In this document: one piece after another, positions 54,201-62,410 of the stretch
Layout of the letters: every line of letters begins with the position of its first letter
Position numbering within the stretch: the stretch's first letter is position 1
From: Crocinitomicaceae bacterium
Lineage (GTDB): Bacteria > Bacteroidota > Bacteroidia > Flavobacteriales_G > Salibacteraceae
Direction of reading: 5' to 3'
Length of the DNA stretch: 64,000 nucleotides
NCBI GenBank assembly: GCA_002713215.1
Contig: PAVO01000020.1
Span: forward strand, 62,001-126,000
Translations under genes and position numbers: made by a program
The notes under the pieces: model-generated
Told to the model about the DNA's origin: nothing
The model's database searches: none
Seen by the model: the letters and a program-made list of their open reading frames with translations, nothing else

Positions 54201-54730
54201 ATGGCATTACTCCATTAATCGAGTACCAACAAAATGGATTGTTTAAATATGGATCTGGAATTTATAACGATCGTCAGAAAGCGGAATCGGATAAATCACA
54301 GGTATTAGCAGCCGGAGTATCGGATGCATTTGTTACTGCCTTCTACAACGGCAAACGTGTATCTTTGAATGAGGCAATTCAAATAGCTCAGCAAGGACCT
54401 GGAGTATTTGCTAATGAAGCCCCGGTAAGTGTTGGCGCTGGATCGGCAGTTTCAGGAAGTATTGTATTCAGGGTTCAGGTAGGTGCTTATCGCGAGGAAG
54501 TTCCGTTGGATGATGCTAAAATAATTTTGAGTTTGTCCAATTTAGGGCTGGACGTACAGCAAAATGCTGATATGACCACTTACACAGTTGGACGGTATGG
54601 TTCGTATGAAGATGCTAAGCAGGTACAAGAGAGAGTTACCGGCCAGGGATTGAATGGTGCTTTCGTTGTAGCTTATGAAAATGGAGTTCGAATCGAAGTT
54701 CAGGAAGCTATTAGTAAATTAGGTCAATAG
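48239..54730 (+). CDS. Giant envelope protein: TPR, PD40 propeller, acidic linkers, three SPOR-like domains
   Basis: 2163-2164 residues from ATG 48239 (LWIILSFVFSLTCLCESTVF signal). Domains in order: TPR repeats to about 150; PD40/WD40-like repeats about 230-340 (FMHPDGNALYFASKG, YLFITDMSGETAYFTSNR); a CNA-B/CarboxypepD-like module about 350-420; a Ser/Gly/Asp/Glu linker; a long coiled coil about 590-850; acidic Ser/Asn-rich stretches about 870-1020 and 1190-1430; a second coiled coil about 1480-1770; and three C-terminal SPOR-like repeats (VYKVQIGAFRN, LYTIQVGAFRN, VFRVQVGAYRE). The front resembles the T9SS-associated PorE/OmpA-type proteins, but SPOR replaces OmpA. Likely an envelope scaffold binding peptidoglycan. 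Confidence 0.82.
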   Translation: MRLWIILSFVFSLTCLCESTVFAQDYKNEKQLIKGANEAFVKNDYKTALPLFSTLVSNYPKDPGYNYKYGACLLFASGDKEKPIKYLQFSVSQPEVDPQAYYYYAVGLHLNYEFKKAIKYYKKFQNKGKDTEVKEFEVANAIVQCENGTTLLKTITDLIVLDKKDLQDDDFYKVYDLTEFGGQILVKPDDFQSDYEKKNAVKDIFYFPKNTEKIFFARQTSKEGSKDIYYKIRNPDGTWSKSISMGKPINTKFDEDYPFMHPDGNALYFASKGHNSLGGYDIFVSRLDAQGNWTAPKNLDFAINTPADDYLFITDMSGETAYFTSNRETPAGEVSVYRINMERVPLDFAFVYGTFNSNETKKAHIKVVDAETEDVIGEYDTDENGKYKIKLPNQGKFNFIVDYENSTVAHSGLVEIQERDAFKPLKQTMEVLNQGAEDEKLVIKNLVDEEVEEDVELTAEYLKSKAKLKVNKDKFKDRKKPKPELVVDEEPEKTTPVDTTDQIASNEPVDVGKAATSIAGEKRIDEVTSSEGPSLVDPGNSDSSGEPGTSVSNNEGGSAGGGGASSGSVGAAGAAGAAGVLAAKKLKVESDNPDKEEIISVTSNNKEALENDEKVYNKQADLSRNIASMSSAEAAQKRTESDKILASLNVSGASVDENSAEYEEAQRLKNEADALDRKAETSNKITEQLAQNAQRSQDLQLVSETYSSKIENQSDVNTNRATYDEYEGKLDENLNKQTGLGEMQKEYLAAYEQKDVAAKNQQAKSQAMQQEITEIEEDIEQKETKLASAKGKEKSELESQIATDKADLVTEKENLALELEQTEKLNQEAALAKADLDAVDELIAQSNEDEEIAQWTNDVSYVESVSPSAGYEPGASGGKLADGSKGSDSTIIDNTGSGDVESTNESDTSSKGDNLASESSTSNTDENSTIGSDNAGSSDENQTDSESDREVNSEGMEVVKSTSNSTDASSSQDANSADGSANSGSSSASNSGTKFVQTEAGVAVGTAVAGSASSWSPEDVNTNEVFDIASVEDLNENELAVLLDSNSEKASAFNPEETNEMLTRSDQSVGSINNSGYNKKYMDQFLELIEDEGSEYEKAVKTYVINESWLMDIEKELSYLTAIEDDVPEEYQDNLLARISNLETLQSSRFSNTESSREKVLDLAQGQGTSDDLKALTDQSRGELNEKLNAVPGDEETEQEGDQLAASSGEEEEPSSITGDGETESNVEGQDLQSSSSENQGEAGGDLAENTGSEPDSDAETANTQGNAEQGNLDEESGASSSDEGEGTGGDELLAVSGQDNTNEGGGEDETGSNQGSSENTGSSDNQGNDTDSDFDESGADESGSTDEDNTSSSSPSNSLDSENDQGSTDLGEESSLNNSSDNNSTTDNTGSSSGDGDGAGATESENNSADNNTPAGNASNSNTENSSTDQGGKSKPKTEIIPGEKSDRLAKVFTAPEKSIDEVVGGKTESASADKEVIDAEVSEMQTTLSENETKLASAKRKERKTLGPQVEQQKRDVADAKNQQEIAEYRIEALARAADQIIALEEGEERESEKEVKRAETLKVEAEEKFAAADAREGEKARGKKKKKAKAVDVANLKGEGERKLAQATASEQLAAEMAELEDEVIYTYKNTPESLPVSNKRLSQAEINNIRQTPEFANYDATRKEAAEYYKKAQVAYVEAEKLENDNKSKESEIKKLEAELEEEGDVDRINELQTKIKELKDAVVVNEENAAAYGEESKRLYSEYNHTNNQAVRMIKSQDPQLQEDLVAYANQLENQGTYAVAPIAGSSLDKDDQEGYSPDAFSRVVKGIDDYPAELTDAIFDMMDFNKSLYNSDNPIPVDTKLPGGVVYKVQIGAFRNPPPDDVFKGFAPVRGENTRPGWVRYTAGLFTSKDQARLKRNEIRALGYGDAFVVAYKDGKRISLSEADQLIAEGYKPDVSSGQQGSSSTATTAAPGEVIPVSSIQGLLYTIQVGAFRNQITSGQLYGITPLIEYQQNGLFKYGSGIYNDRQKAESDKSQVLAAGVSDAFVTAFYNGKRVSLNEAIQIAQQGPGVFANEAPVSVGAGSAVSGSIVFRVQVGAYREEVPLDDAKIILSLSNLGLDVQQNADMTTYTVGRYGSYEDAKQVQERVTGQGLNGAFVVAYENGVRIEVQEAISKLGQ

Positions 54731-54734
54731 AAAA

Positions 54735-55022
54735 ATGATACAAATGAATTCAACAAATACTGAAGCAGAAGAGTTATTAGACGTTGATGTTTCAGAGAAA
54801 AAGAATAATTCGATTATTCTCTTCAACGATGAAGTCAATACCTTCGATTATGTAATTGAAAGCTTGATCGAGGTTTGTGATCATGATGCTATTCAGGCTG
54901 AGCAAGCTACTATTTTGGTACATTATGTTGGAAAATGTGATGTAAAAAAAGGAGACATGAATAAGTTAAAACCTTTGTGTGGTGAATTACTACGTCGGGG
55001 GTTGACGGCGGAAATTCATTAA
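54735..55022 (+). CDS. clpS: ATP-dependent Clp protease adaptor ClpS
   Basis: 95 residues. IILFNDEVNTFDYVIESLIE is the conserved ClpS entry, and the remainder (AEQATILVHYVGKCDVKKG, LRRGLTAEI) fits the small alpha/beta fold that delivers N-degron substrates to ClpA/ClpC. It begins four bases after the preceding stop and could be read through from it. Confidence 0.92.
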   Translation: MIQMNSTNTEAEELLDVDVSEKKNNSIILFNDEVNTFDYVIESLIEVCDHDAIQAEQATILVHYVGKCDVKKGDMNKLKPLCGELLRRGLTAEIH

Positions 55023-55078
55023 TAGATCCATTACATAAACCGTAAGGGAGTTTGTCCTGAATCAAAATACAAAGTGAA

Positions 55079-56854
55079 TTGAAACGGTATAGACTTTTCT
55101 ATTTTCTCTTAGCCTTGTTTTTTTTATTGGTTGCAATTTGGTTTGTAGCTATACCACTGGCTAACCTGGGAACTTCCCACCTTCGAATTATTGAAGCTAT
55201 AAACACCGATGAAGGTGATCTGCTTTGGTTGATGATCCAGGCATACCGGAATGGCAATTTTGACTTGGGTTCCAGTCCATACGGAATTCTGTATTACAAT
55301 ACCTGCTTGATTTTAACTTATATGCTGGGGTGGTTTACCCAAGTAACGGATACTCATATGATTGTTATTACCCGATTGGTCTCGTTTTTTGCATTAATAG
55401 GAACTTCTACCGTTGTGGCAAAATATGCGCATCGATTCAAAATGGGGCAATGGGGCTTGGTATTTATTCTAACCTTATTAGGAAGCCAGGTGGCTATTCG
55501 TTATGGGCTTATGTTGCATCCTGATATGCTTCAGGTGTTTTTTATTGCACTGGGATTGTATTGCATAGCGAGCTACATGGAACAGGCTAAACCGAAATGG
55601 ATCTTACTCGCGATGGTAATGGCAGGCCTGGCGTTTTCCTCAAAGTACAGCGGATTAATACTGTTACCGCTCATTGGTATTGCTCTACTTCTTAAATATA
55701 AGATGTATTACAAGACCATCCCATTAAATGTTATTCGAGCCGTAAATATCATTGGCTCGGCATTGATATTTACTAGCATTCAACTGTTATATGCAAGCAG
55801 TTTTGCTCCGTCTATTACTGAGGTGGGTTGGCTTTCATTTGTACTTACCGTTGGAACCATAATTTCGGTATTCGTTTTCGTTTTTCACGTTGCGTTAATT
55901 TTTAATCAACGTTTGTTTCAGAATGAATGGATTCGGTTTTTAGCCATTAAAGTCTTTTTGGCTTTTGTTATTGGATTTGTCTTTGGATTAACCTTCTGTT
56001 TTGCAGCCCCCCAGGGAATAATTGATCTTCAGTTTTTCTCTTCTTTTTTGGCCATGACCAACGAGCATGTCGATGGGTTTTGGTTCAGAGAGAGCAGTGG
56101 ATTTATTGGGTGGGTTGAAGAACTTCTTAAACCTAATGTTTTGAAGTTGTTCTGGTTTATTCTTGCTTGTTTTGGGTTAATATGGGCTCTGTTAAAAGGT
56201 CAAATTAGATTAAATAATTGGTTGGTTCCTAAGTTAATTCCGGCCTATTGGATCGTACTTTATTTTGCTGTCCTAACCTTTGGTGTTAATTCCAAATTTC
56301 CCCATTACCTGTTACCCGTTCTTCCTTTCTTATTTCTTTACGCAGGTTATGTGTTGTCACAGACCATTGAATTACTTCGGGCTAAGTTAGCTGAGAATAA
56401 ATTGGAATTGATTCATTTTGCCGTTTTTGGAATTCTGGGTGTTATCTTAAGTTACCAGGCTTTGAATTACAGGAATACCGAGGTAGCTAAATTTCAAAAC
56501 TCACCTCGAATTGCCATTGGAGAATGGATGGATGAAAACATTCAGGAAGAGATTTTTATTCTGGCTGATAAATACATTTATATTCCTCCAAGACAACGTT
56601 TCAAAGCCTTAACACTTTGGGGAATATCCAGCCAGGTAATAGAAGAAACCAATCCAGATTATTTAGCAATTCAATACGATATTTATTCGCAGTTTTTGGA
56701 CATTAATCGGGTTGATGAATATTTACATGGTAGAGAACTTTACCTGGATCGAAATCAATTGTATACCAAGCTGATTAATAATACACATCCCGGATATGAA
56801 CTGGTTAAGGACTTAGGAGAAAATAAACTTTACCGGAGGCGAGAAGCCAATTAA
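55079..56854 (+). CDS. GT39/ArnT-like membrane glycosyltransferase
   Basis: 591 residues, about 11-12 membrane helices. The first periplasmic loop has TDEGDLLWLM, the DE-type motif used by dolichyl- or undecaprenyl-phosphate sugar transferases (PMT/ArnT, GT-C fold); LMLHPDMLQVFFIALG and LAFSSKYSGLILLP follow. It moves a sugar from a lipid carrier to an acceptor outside the membrane; acceptor unknown. TTG 55079 is the only early start. A bidirectional terminator follows. Confidence 0.78.
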   Translation: MKRYRLFYFLLALFFLLVAIWFVAIPLANLGTSHLRIIEAINTDEGDLLWLMIQAYRNGNFDLGSSPYGILYYNTCLILTYMLGWFTQVTDTHMIVITRLVSFFALIGTSTVVAKYAHRFKMGQWGLVFILTLLGSQVAIRYGLMLHPDMLQVFFIALGLYCIASYMEQAKPKWILLAMVMAGLAFSSKYSGLILLPLIGIALLLKYKMYYKTIPLNVIRAVNIIGSALIFTSIQLLYASSFAPSITEVGWLSFVLTVGTIISVFVFVFHVALIFNQRLFQNEWIRFLAIKVFLAFVIGFVFGLTFCFAAPQGIIDLQFFSSFLAMTNEHVDGFWFRESSGFIGWVEELLKPNVLKLFWFILACFGLIWALLKGQIRLNNWLVPKLIPAYWIVLYFAVLTFGVNSKFPHYLLPVLPFLFLYAGYVLSQTIELLRAKLAENKLELIHFAVFGILGVILSYQALNYRNTEVAKFQNSPRIAIGEWMDENIQEEIFILADKYIYIPPRQRFKALTLWGISSQVIEETNPDYLAIQYDIYSQFLDINRVDEYLHGRELYLDRNQLYTKLINNTHPGYELVKDLGENKLYRRREAN

Positions 56855-56883
56855 AGGCTGGGGATAATGTAACAACGAAAAAT

Positions 56884-56912
56884 AAAAAAGGCGCCTTTTA
56901 GGCGCCTTTCTA
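56884..56912. terminator. Bidirectional intrinsic terminator
   Basis: AAAGGCGCC (56887-56895), loop TTTTA, GGCGCCTTT (56901-56909), with A-rich and T-rich flanks. It sits between the convergent GT39 and rplT genes and can stop both transcripts. Confidence 0.85.
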
Positions 56913-56934
56913 TAATAAGATATCGAGATATTTT

Positions 56935-57279
56935 CTACTTCACTTTATCAACTATCGCTTTGAAAGCTTCGGGGTGATTCATGGCTAAATCTGCTAAAAC
57001 CTTACGGTTTAAGTTTACATTAGCTGCCTTGGTTTTTCCCATAAATTGAGAATAAGACATTCCATTTACCCTGGCACCTGCTCCAATTCGTTGAATCCAA
57101 AGTGACCTAAAATTTCTTTTTTTCTGACGCCTGTCTCTGTATGCATAAGTCAATCCTTTTTCGATTGCATTTTTTGCTACAGTCCAAACATTTTTACGAC
57201 GACCAAAGTATCCTTTGGCCAATTTCATGAATTTTTTTCTTTTAGCTCTTGCGGCTACCGCATTTACTGATCTAGGCAT
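56935..57279 (-). CDS. rplT: 50S ribosomal protein L20
   Basis: 114 residues, normal length. Starts [20 protein letters not shown] and has the [20 protein letters not shown] block. It is the last gene of the thrS-infC-rpmI-rplT operon. L20 binds 23S rRNA early in assembly. Confidence 0.97.
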   Translation of the reverse strand: MPRSVNAVAARAKRKKFMKLAKGYFGRRKNVWTVAKNAIEKGLTYAYRDRRQKKRNFRSLWIQRIGAGARVNGMSYSQFMGKTKAANVNLNRKVLADLAMNHPEAFKAIVDKVK

Positions 57280-57376
57280 ATTTTAAGTTTTTTGAGTAGT
57301 TGTGAATTTCTGTTTCAAATTGCTTAGTTACAAATACTCGGGTTTAAACATTAGAACCTTCCACTCCATGTGGAAA

Positions 57377-57574
57377 TTATTTCATACACAATTGTTGCTT
57401 AATACTAGCTTCATCTGACTTATGAACCAAAGTTGAATGCGTAAGATTACGCTTTTGCTTTGTTCCCTTTTTAGTCAAGATGTGACTTTTAAAAGCATGC
57501 TTTCTTTTAATCTTACCAGAACCTGTGAGCTTAAATCGCTTCTTGGCACTGGACTTTGTTTTCATTTTCGGCAT
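57377..57574 (-). CDS. rpmI: 50S ribosomal protein L35
   Basis: 65 residues, normal length, [20 protein letters not shown] followed by the basic [15 protein letters not shown]. It lies between infC and rplT as in most bacteria. Confidence 0.97.
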   Translation of the reverse strand: MPKMKTKSSAKKRFKLTGSGKIKRKHAFKSHILTKKGTKQKRNLTHSTLVHKSDEASIKQQLCMK

Positions 57575-57623
57575 GTTTTACACGTTTTTCGTTCAACACT
57601 TTTATCTCGATTCTTATTATATC

Positions 57624-58172
57624 CTATTTCTTCTTCGGAGTTAAGAATACAATCATTCTTTTCCCCTCCATTTTCGGCATTCCTTCTACATCGGCAATAT
57701 CAGATAATTCTGACGCCAATCGGAGAAGCAATATTTCGCCTTTTTCCTTAAACAATATCGTTCGCCCTCTGAAGAAAACAAAAGCTTTCAGCTTTGCTCC
57801 ATCTTCCAGAAACTTACGACCGTGCTTTAATTTAAACTGGAAGTCATGTTCGTCCGTATTTGGGCCAAACCTGATTTCCTTAAGAACAACTTTCTGCGCC
57901 TTATTTTTAATCTCCTTTTTCTTTTTCTTCTGCTCAAATAAGAACTTTTTGAAGTCCATTATTTTAGCAACAGGAGGCTTTGCAGTAGGAGCAATCTCAA
58001 CTAAATCTAGTCCCTCATCCTTAGCACGTTGAACGGCGATACTAGTAGCAACGACCTTGGCCTCTTCACCATCTACCACTAATCGTACTTCAGGTGCAGT
58101 GATTTTGTCGTTAATTCTTTGCTTTGGTTCTTCCCTTCTTTGAGGTTTAAACCGGGGTCTTCTTTTAGCTAT
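57624..58172 (-). CDS. infC: Translation initiation factor IF-3, apparent AUA start
   Basis: 182 residues. The C-terminal part (VLKEIRFGPNTDEHDFQFKL, FFRGRTILFKEKGE) and N-terminal part (RINDKITAPEVRLVVDGE) are clear IF-3. The reading frame upstream of the GTG at 58079 carries the conserved N-terminal 31 residues (AKRRPRFKPQRREEPKQ), so that GTG cannot be the start. An in-frame stop lies just upstream, and the only near-start codon at the right place is ATA (58170-58172), preceded by AGGA five bases away. Rare start codons on infC (AUU in E. coli) let IF-3 repress its own translation; AUA would serve likewise. Operon with thrS. Confidence 0.9.
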   Translation of the reverse strand: MAKRRPRFKPQRREEPKQRINDKITAPEVRLVVDGEEAKVVATSIAVQRAKDEGLDLVEIAPTAKPPVAKIMDFKKFLFEQKKKKKEIKNKAQKVVLKEIRFGPNTDEHDFQFKLKHGRKFLEDGAKLKAFVFFRGRTILFKEKGEILLLRLASELSDIADVEGMPKMEGKRMIVFLTPKKK

Positions 58173-58203
58173 GGCTGTCCTATTAAATTAAACAATGTGG
58201 AGA

Positions 58204-60144
58204 CTAAAACTCCTTTATCAATTCTTTTATTTCCTTATTTATCAAATCCACGAACGCTTCCGGTTTCATAGAACCTAAATCGCCGTGGCCTTGTTTTCTA
58301 ACCGATACTTCACCATTTTCTTTTTCCTTTTCGCCAATAATAAGCATGTAAGGAATTTTACTTAGCTCTGTATCTCTAATCTTTCTCCCAATTTTTTCCG
58401 AGCGATTATCTACATAACCACGCAGGTCATTTTGGGCGAGCAAAAGTAGAGTTTTTTCCGCTACATCATCGTATTTCTCTGAGATCGTGAGAATAGCGAA
58501 TTGATCAGGTGCCATCCACATGGGGAATTTACCTTCACAGTGTTCAGTAAGAATGGCCACAAACCTTTCCATAGAGCCAAAAGGAGCCCGATGAATCATG
58601 ATAGGACGGTGCTTTTTATTGTCACTTCCAATGTATTCCAATTCAAATCTTTCCGGTAAATTATAGTCAACCTGAATGGTTCCCAATTGCCATTTACGCC
58701 CAATAGCATCCTTAACCATAAAATCTAACTTGGGTCCGTAGAAAGCAGCCTCGCCATTTTCAATGGTTGTATTTAACCCTTTTTCTTCTGCTGCCTGAAT
58801 AATTGCGGACTCTGCTTTGTCCCAATTTTCGTCGCTTCCAATGTATTTTTCGGGAGTATCCTTATCCCTAAGGGAAATTTGGGCTTCATAATCATCAAAG
58901 CCCAAGGACGTAAATACGTACTGAACCAGGTCAATCACTTTTTGAAATTCTTCAATCAGTTGATCCGGGCGTACGAAGAGGTGTGCGTCGTCTTGCGTAA
59001 AACCACGAACACGTGTTAACCCATGCAATTCACCGCTTTGTTCGTACCTATATACCGTTCCAAACTCGGCATACCGCACCGGCAAATCTTTGTAAGACTT
59101 AGGGCTCGATTTATAAATTTCACAATGGTGTGGGCAATTCATTGGTTTCAATAAAAACTCTTCCCCATCTTTTGGAGTAGATATTGGCCTAAAGCTATCC
59201 TCACCATATTTTTCATAATGGCCAGAACATACATACAAATCCTTGTTACCTATATGCGGGGTCATAACAGGATCATAACCTGCTTTTATCTGAGCTTTTT
59301 TCAAAAAATCTTCCAATCGGCTTCTCAATGCCGCACCTTTAGGAAGCCAGAGTGGTAATCCTTGTCCAACTTTTTCTGAAAAAGTAAATAACTCCAATTC
59401 CTTACCCAATTTACGATGATCTCTTTTCTTGGCCTCTTCAAGCATTTCCAGGTATTCATCCAATTCCTTCTTTTTTGGAAATGTAATACCATATACCCGG
59501 GTCAATTGTGTTTTGGTTTCGTCACCTCTCCAATAGGCACCGGCAATACTTGTTATTTTAACCGCTTTAATGAACCCTGTATTGGGGATATGGCCCCCTC
59601 TACACAAGTCTGTAAAGTCGGAATGGTCACAAAACGTAATTTCGCCGTCAACCAGGTTTTCAATCAGTTCAACCTTGAACTCATTCCCTTCCTTTTTGTA
59701 CTTGGCCAGGGCATCTGCCTTGCTCACTTCCTTCATTTTGAACTCTGCTTTTTGCCGAGCCAGTTCGATAAAACGTTGTTCAATTTTAGGGATATCTTTT
59801 TCCGAAATGGAGTGTTCTCCAAAATCAACATCATAGTAAAACCCACTCTCAATGGCAGGACCAATGGTCAGCTTAACTCCGGGATATAGCTGTTCAAGGG
59901 TTTGAGCCAGCACGTGCGCCGATGAGTGCCAAAATGCAGTTTTTCCTTCGTCATTGTTCCAGGTAAAAAGTGTAAGCGTAGCATCCTCCGTAATTGGGGT
60001 GACAGATTCTACTGTATTTCCATTGACTTTTGCAGAAAGCACGTTTCTTGCTAATCCTTCTGAAATGCTTTTCGCCACTTCGATGGGTGTAATACCACTT
60101 TCGAATTCTTTTATCGAACCGTCGGGAAGCGTAATTTTTACCAT
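58204..60144 (-). CDS. thrS: Threonyl-tRNA synthetase
   Basis: 646 residues from ATG 60144, normal length. TGS domain ([14 protein letters not shown]) at the start, an editing domain with [17 protein letters not shown] and [11 protein letters not shown], class II motifs ([43 protein letters not shown]) and an anticodon-binding domain at the end. An upstream TTG at 60171 is not needed. First gene of the thrS-infC-rpmI-rplT operon. Confidence 0.97.
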   Translation of the reverse strand: MVKITLPDGSIKEFESGITPIEVAKSISEGLARNVLSAKVNGNTVESVTPITEDATLTLFTWNNDEGKTAFWHSSAHVLAQTLEQLYPGVKLTIGPAIESGFYYDVDFGEHSISEKDIPKIEQRFIELARQKAEFKMKEVSKADALAKYKKEGNEFKVELIENLVDGEITFCDHSDFTDLCRGGHIPNTGFIKAVKITSIAGAYWRGDETKTQLTRVYGITFPKKKELDEYLEMLEEAKKRDHRKLGKELELFTFSEKVGQGLPLWLPKGAALRSRLEDFLKKAQIKAGYDPVMTPHIGNKDLYVCSGHYEKYGEDSFRPISTPKDGEEFLLKPMNCPHHCEIYKSSPKSYKDLPVRYAEFGTVYRYEQSGELHGLTRVRGFTQDDAHLFVRPDQLIEEFQKVIDLVQYVFTSLGFDDYEAQISLRDKDTPEKYIGSDENWDKAESAIIQAAEEKGLNTTIENGEAAFYGPKLDFMVKDAIGRKWQLGTIQVDYNLPERFELEYIGSDNKKHRPIMIHRAPFGSMERFVAILTEHCEGKFPMWMAPDQFAILTISEKYDDVAEKTLLLLAQNDLRGYVDNRSEKIGRKIRDTELSKIPYMLIIGEKEKENGEVSVRKQGHGDLGSMKPEAFVDLINKEIKELIKEF

Positions 60145-60243
60145 TCTAACGTTAATTTTTTGAGCGCGCAAATATACTCAAGTCAGGGAGCATTTAAATT
60201 AATAAAATGCCTCGAATAAATGGGTGAAAAAGATTAGTAAATC

Positions 60244-61119
60244 CTACCTAATGGCAACAATTTGATCCCGAATAGTCTCAACCTTCCCCCTGATTTTGGC
60301 CAAATCATTAGGGTTAAGTATTATGCTATCTTCCATTTGTGTAACCCGAATGGAGTTGGTTAGCTCTTCAAATTCGTTTAACTGAATCTCCAGTGCTCTT
60401 ATTTCACTGGTTTTACTGGAAAGTTGGTCGAGTTGCTCATTAATATCGCCGAGCATATCCAGTTGGTTAGATAGATGTTCCATGGTTGCCGGTTCAACGG
60501 TATTGGAATAACTTGACTGCGAATTAAAGGCCAGGTAAGCACTCTCCACCCAGGCACCAGTATAAAATAGAATTGCTCTTTCCTGAATGCCATTTTTTCT
60601 AAGCGTAGCATCCAAATCTTCCTGAATGCTATAAACCATTTGTGTCATTGAATCCTGATTGCCTAAACTTTCTGTAAAATCCGTAGCCAAAACTTCGTAT
60701 TTAAATATTTCAGATAGCCCAATGTCGTGAGAAAGGGTTTGCATACTCATTAAATATTCCGATGCGCATTGCCCCATGTCGTTTAGAACACAATAACTGA
60801 GGTCTGCAGAATAGACTCCAAAGTTTAGTGCCTTTTGAGAATGGGTATGGTAGTTTTGATAGTTCAAGGCTGGGTTTGTAATGCCTGGAATGAATTTCAT
60901 TCCAGAGTTTTTGTAATTCTGGGCAAGTTCTACAGGCGAAGGAAATTCCAATACCTGGCTATCAACCAGTGTGATTTTTAAACGATAGTTTTCAAAGTCT
61001 TCAATGGCTTCCTGAGCTAAATCCTCCGTATTGATATTGTAGGTGGAATTTCCTCCTTCACCACAAGAGGGCAAAGAGATAGTAACTATCAAAATAGCAA
61101 GGAAAGCGGTTAATCTCAT
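60244..61119 (-). CDS. Lipoprotein, distant paralogue of the 61230 gene
   Basis: 291 residues from ATG 61119 (LTAFLAILIVTISLPSC); lipobox LPSC, Cys19. The body is helical and has ALNFGVYSADLSYCVLND, QERAILFYTGAWVESAYLAF and a C-terminal coiled coil. Corresponding segments in the divergent gene at 61230 are AIGFGAYAASFVYC and QERAILVSYMVAGGWVEGMK. No known family is recognised. Confidence 0.75.
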   Translation of the reverse strand: MRLTAFLAILIVTISLPSCGEGGNSTYNINTEDLAQEAIEDFENYRLKITLVDSQVLEFPSPVELAQNYKNSGMKFIPGITNPALNYQNYHTHSQKALNFGVYSADLSYCVLNDMGQCASEYLMSMQTLSHDIGLSEIFKYEVLATDFTESLGNQDSMTQMVYSIQEDLDATLRKNGIQERAILFYTGAWVESAYLAFNSQSSYSNTVEPATMEHLSNQLDMLGDINEQLDQLSSKTSEIRALEIQLNEFEELTNSIRVTQMEDSIILNPNDLAKIRGKVETIRDQIVAIR

Positions 61120-61229
61120 AATGTGTAAAAATACATTAGACGAAGATAGTAAATCCATTAATTACAATAATTTGTAAATTATGACCCCTTGAAAACAATT
61201 TATTGAATTATTTTGCGTGGCTATTTAGG

Positions 61230-62045
61230 ATGAAAATTTCAATCACCATTGGATTTGCCTTTACCTTTTTGTTACTAAGCTGTAATTTTATTGGTGAAGA
61301 TGAGCAAGTTGATACAGACGTTATTTTAGCAGATAGCGTATCGGATCGATTTACACATGAGTTGGGCACTGTTCGTAAGAATATAGAGCAGAGTGCTACT
61401 ATGTATAACCGACTATTTAAATTGAACTGTCCGTATAACCCCGAACTTCCATTACCAGATCAACGAGCTTATGACTTAACCTCTCAAAAGGCAATTGGTT
61501 TTGGTGCTTATGCTGCAAGTTTTGTTTATTGCGCATCTTATCAGCAAACTCAGCAGGCCACAAAATATTTGGACTTCATTATTCATCTATCTGAAGAGTT
61601 GGGAATAGCAGGGTCTTTTGACGAGGATGACCTGGTATTGCTTTTGTCTAACGACACCAGCGTAGATAAGTCGGCTACCTTAACACGTGTATATCTAAAA
61701 GCAACAGAACAATTGTATACCCAGGAGAGAGCAATTTTAGTGAGTTATATGGTTGCCGGCGGTTGGGTTGAAGGGATGAAAATGAGCTATGAAACCTGTG
61801 GAGATTATCTGGATAAGGATGGCATTCGGTTGGGAATCTACGATCAGACTTTTAGCTACTACAATTGCGTTAGAATATTAGAGACATTTTCTGAAGATGA
61901 AGAAGTGGCTACCTTGGGAGTTCGAATGAAGGAATTGCAACCCTTAATTGATAAGGTAGTTAAAACCCGGGGAGACATCGATGAAGAACTGTTTTCTCAG
62001 GTAAAAAGTGCCATCGCAATTCTTCGTGAAGAAATTCACAATTAA
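61230..62045 (+). CDS. Lipoprotein, distant paralogue of the 60244 gene
   Basis: 271 residues from ATG 61230 (KISITIGFAFTFLLLSC); lipobox LLSC, Cys18. All-helical body sharing spaced motifs with the divergent gene 60244. An upstream TTG at 61203 would add nine residues in front of the signal. The two genes are head to head with a 110-base gap, so they may be controlled together. Function unknown. Confidence 0.75.
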   Translation: MKISITIGFAFTFLLLSCNFIGEDEQVDTDVILADSVSDRFTHELGTVRKNIEQSATMYNRLFKLNCPYNPELPLPDQRAYDLTSQKAIGFGAYAASFVYCASYQQTQQATKYLDFIIHLSEELGIAGSFDEDDLVLLLSNDTSVDKSATLTRVYLKATEQLYTQERAILVSYMVAGGWVEGMKMSYETCGDYLDKDGIRLGIYDQTFSYYNCVRILETFSEDEEVATLGVRMKELQPLIDKVVKTRGDIDEELFSQVKSAIAILREEIHN

Positions 62046-62069
62046 TTTATCCGCATTTAAAAAGAATAT

Positions 62070-62077
62070 TATTTTTG
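62070..62077 (+). promoter_or_regulatory. -7 box in front of the tRNA-Pro locus
   Basis: TATTTTTG followed by CCG is an exact TAnnTTTG and lies 18 bases before the degenerate tRNA copy at 62095. It is probably the original promoter of the tRNA gene. It now precedes the broken copy and the GIY-YIG gene, not the intact tRNA directly. Confidence 0.5.
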
Positions 62078-62094
62078 CCGCCCGATAACGGATT

Positions 62095-62146
62095 CGGGAT
62101 GTAGCGTAGCCCGGTTATCGCGTCCCGCCATGGCGGGAAGGTCACA
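62095..62146 (+). pseudogene. Degenerate 5' copy of tRNA-Pro
   Basis: Bases 62095-62122 match the first 28 bases of the intact tRNA at 62396 with one change (G5 to A). The anticodon arm is replaced by a perfect 16-base palindrome, TCCCGCCATGGCGGGA (62123-62138). AGGTC and CA follow as in the variable region, then similarity stops where the T-arm should be. It cannot fold to a full tRNA. Confidence 0.8.
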
Positions 62147-62158
62147 AAACGTTAGAAA

Positions 62159-62410
62159 ATGGAAGTGTACATATTGTACAGTCGTTCTTTAAAACAACAT
62201 TATGTTGGACAGACACAAGATTTATTGGATCGAGTGAAGGTTCACAATGCAGGGCATGTAAAATCTTCGAAACGAGGAAGTCCTTGGGAAATCAAATGGC
62301 ATATCAAATGTGCTAATAGATCTGAGGCTATGAAATTGGAAAGAAGAATAAAAAAGAGAGGCGCAAGTCGTTTTTTAGAGGATATAAAGTATTCTCGGGG
62401 TGTAGCGTAG
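62159..62410 (+). CDS. Small GIY-YIG nuclease wedged in a tRNA-Pro gene
   Basis: 83 residues: one GIY-YIG (URI) domain. VYILYS and HYVGQT are the two name motifs, with catalytic Arg in DRVKVHN and Glu in KLERRIKKRG. It starts 13 bases after the degenerate tRNA copy, and its stop codon TAG lies inside the intact tRNA (overlap 62396-62410). Small GIY-YIG proteins of the YhbQ/UvrC-domain type are abundant in Bacteroidota. The placement between a broken and an intact tRNA suggests a mobile element that rebuilds its target tRNA. Confidence 0.9.
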   Translation: MEVYILYSRSLKQHYVGQTQDLLDRVKVHNAGHVKSSKRGSPWEIKWHIKCANRSEAMKLERRIKKRGASRFLEDIKYSRGVA

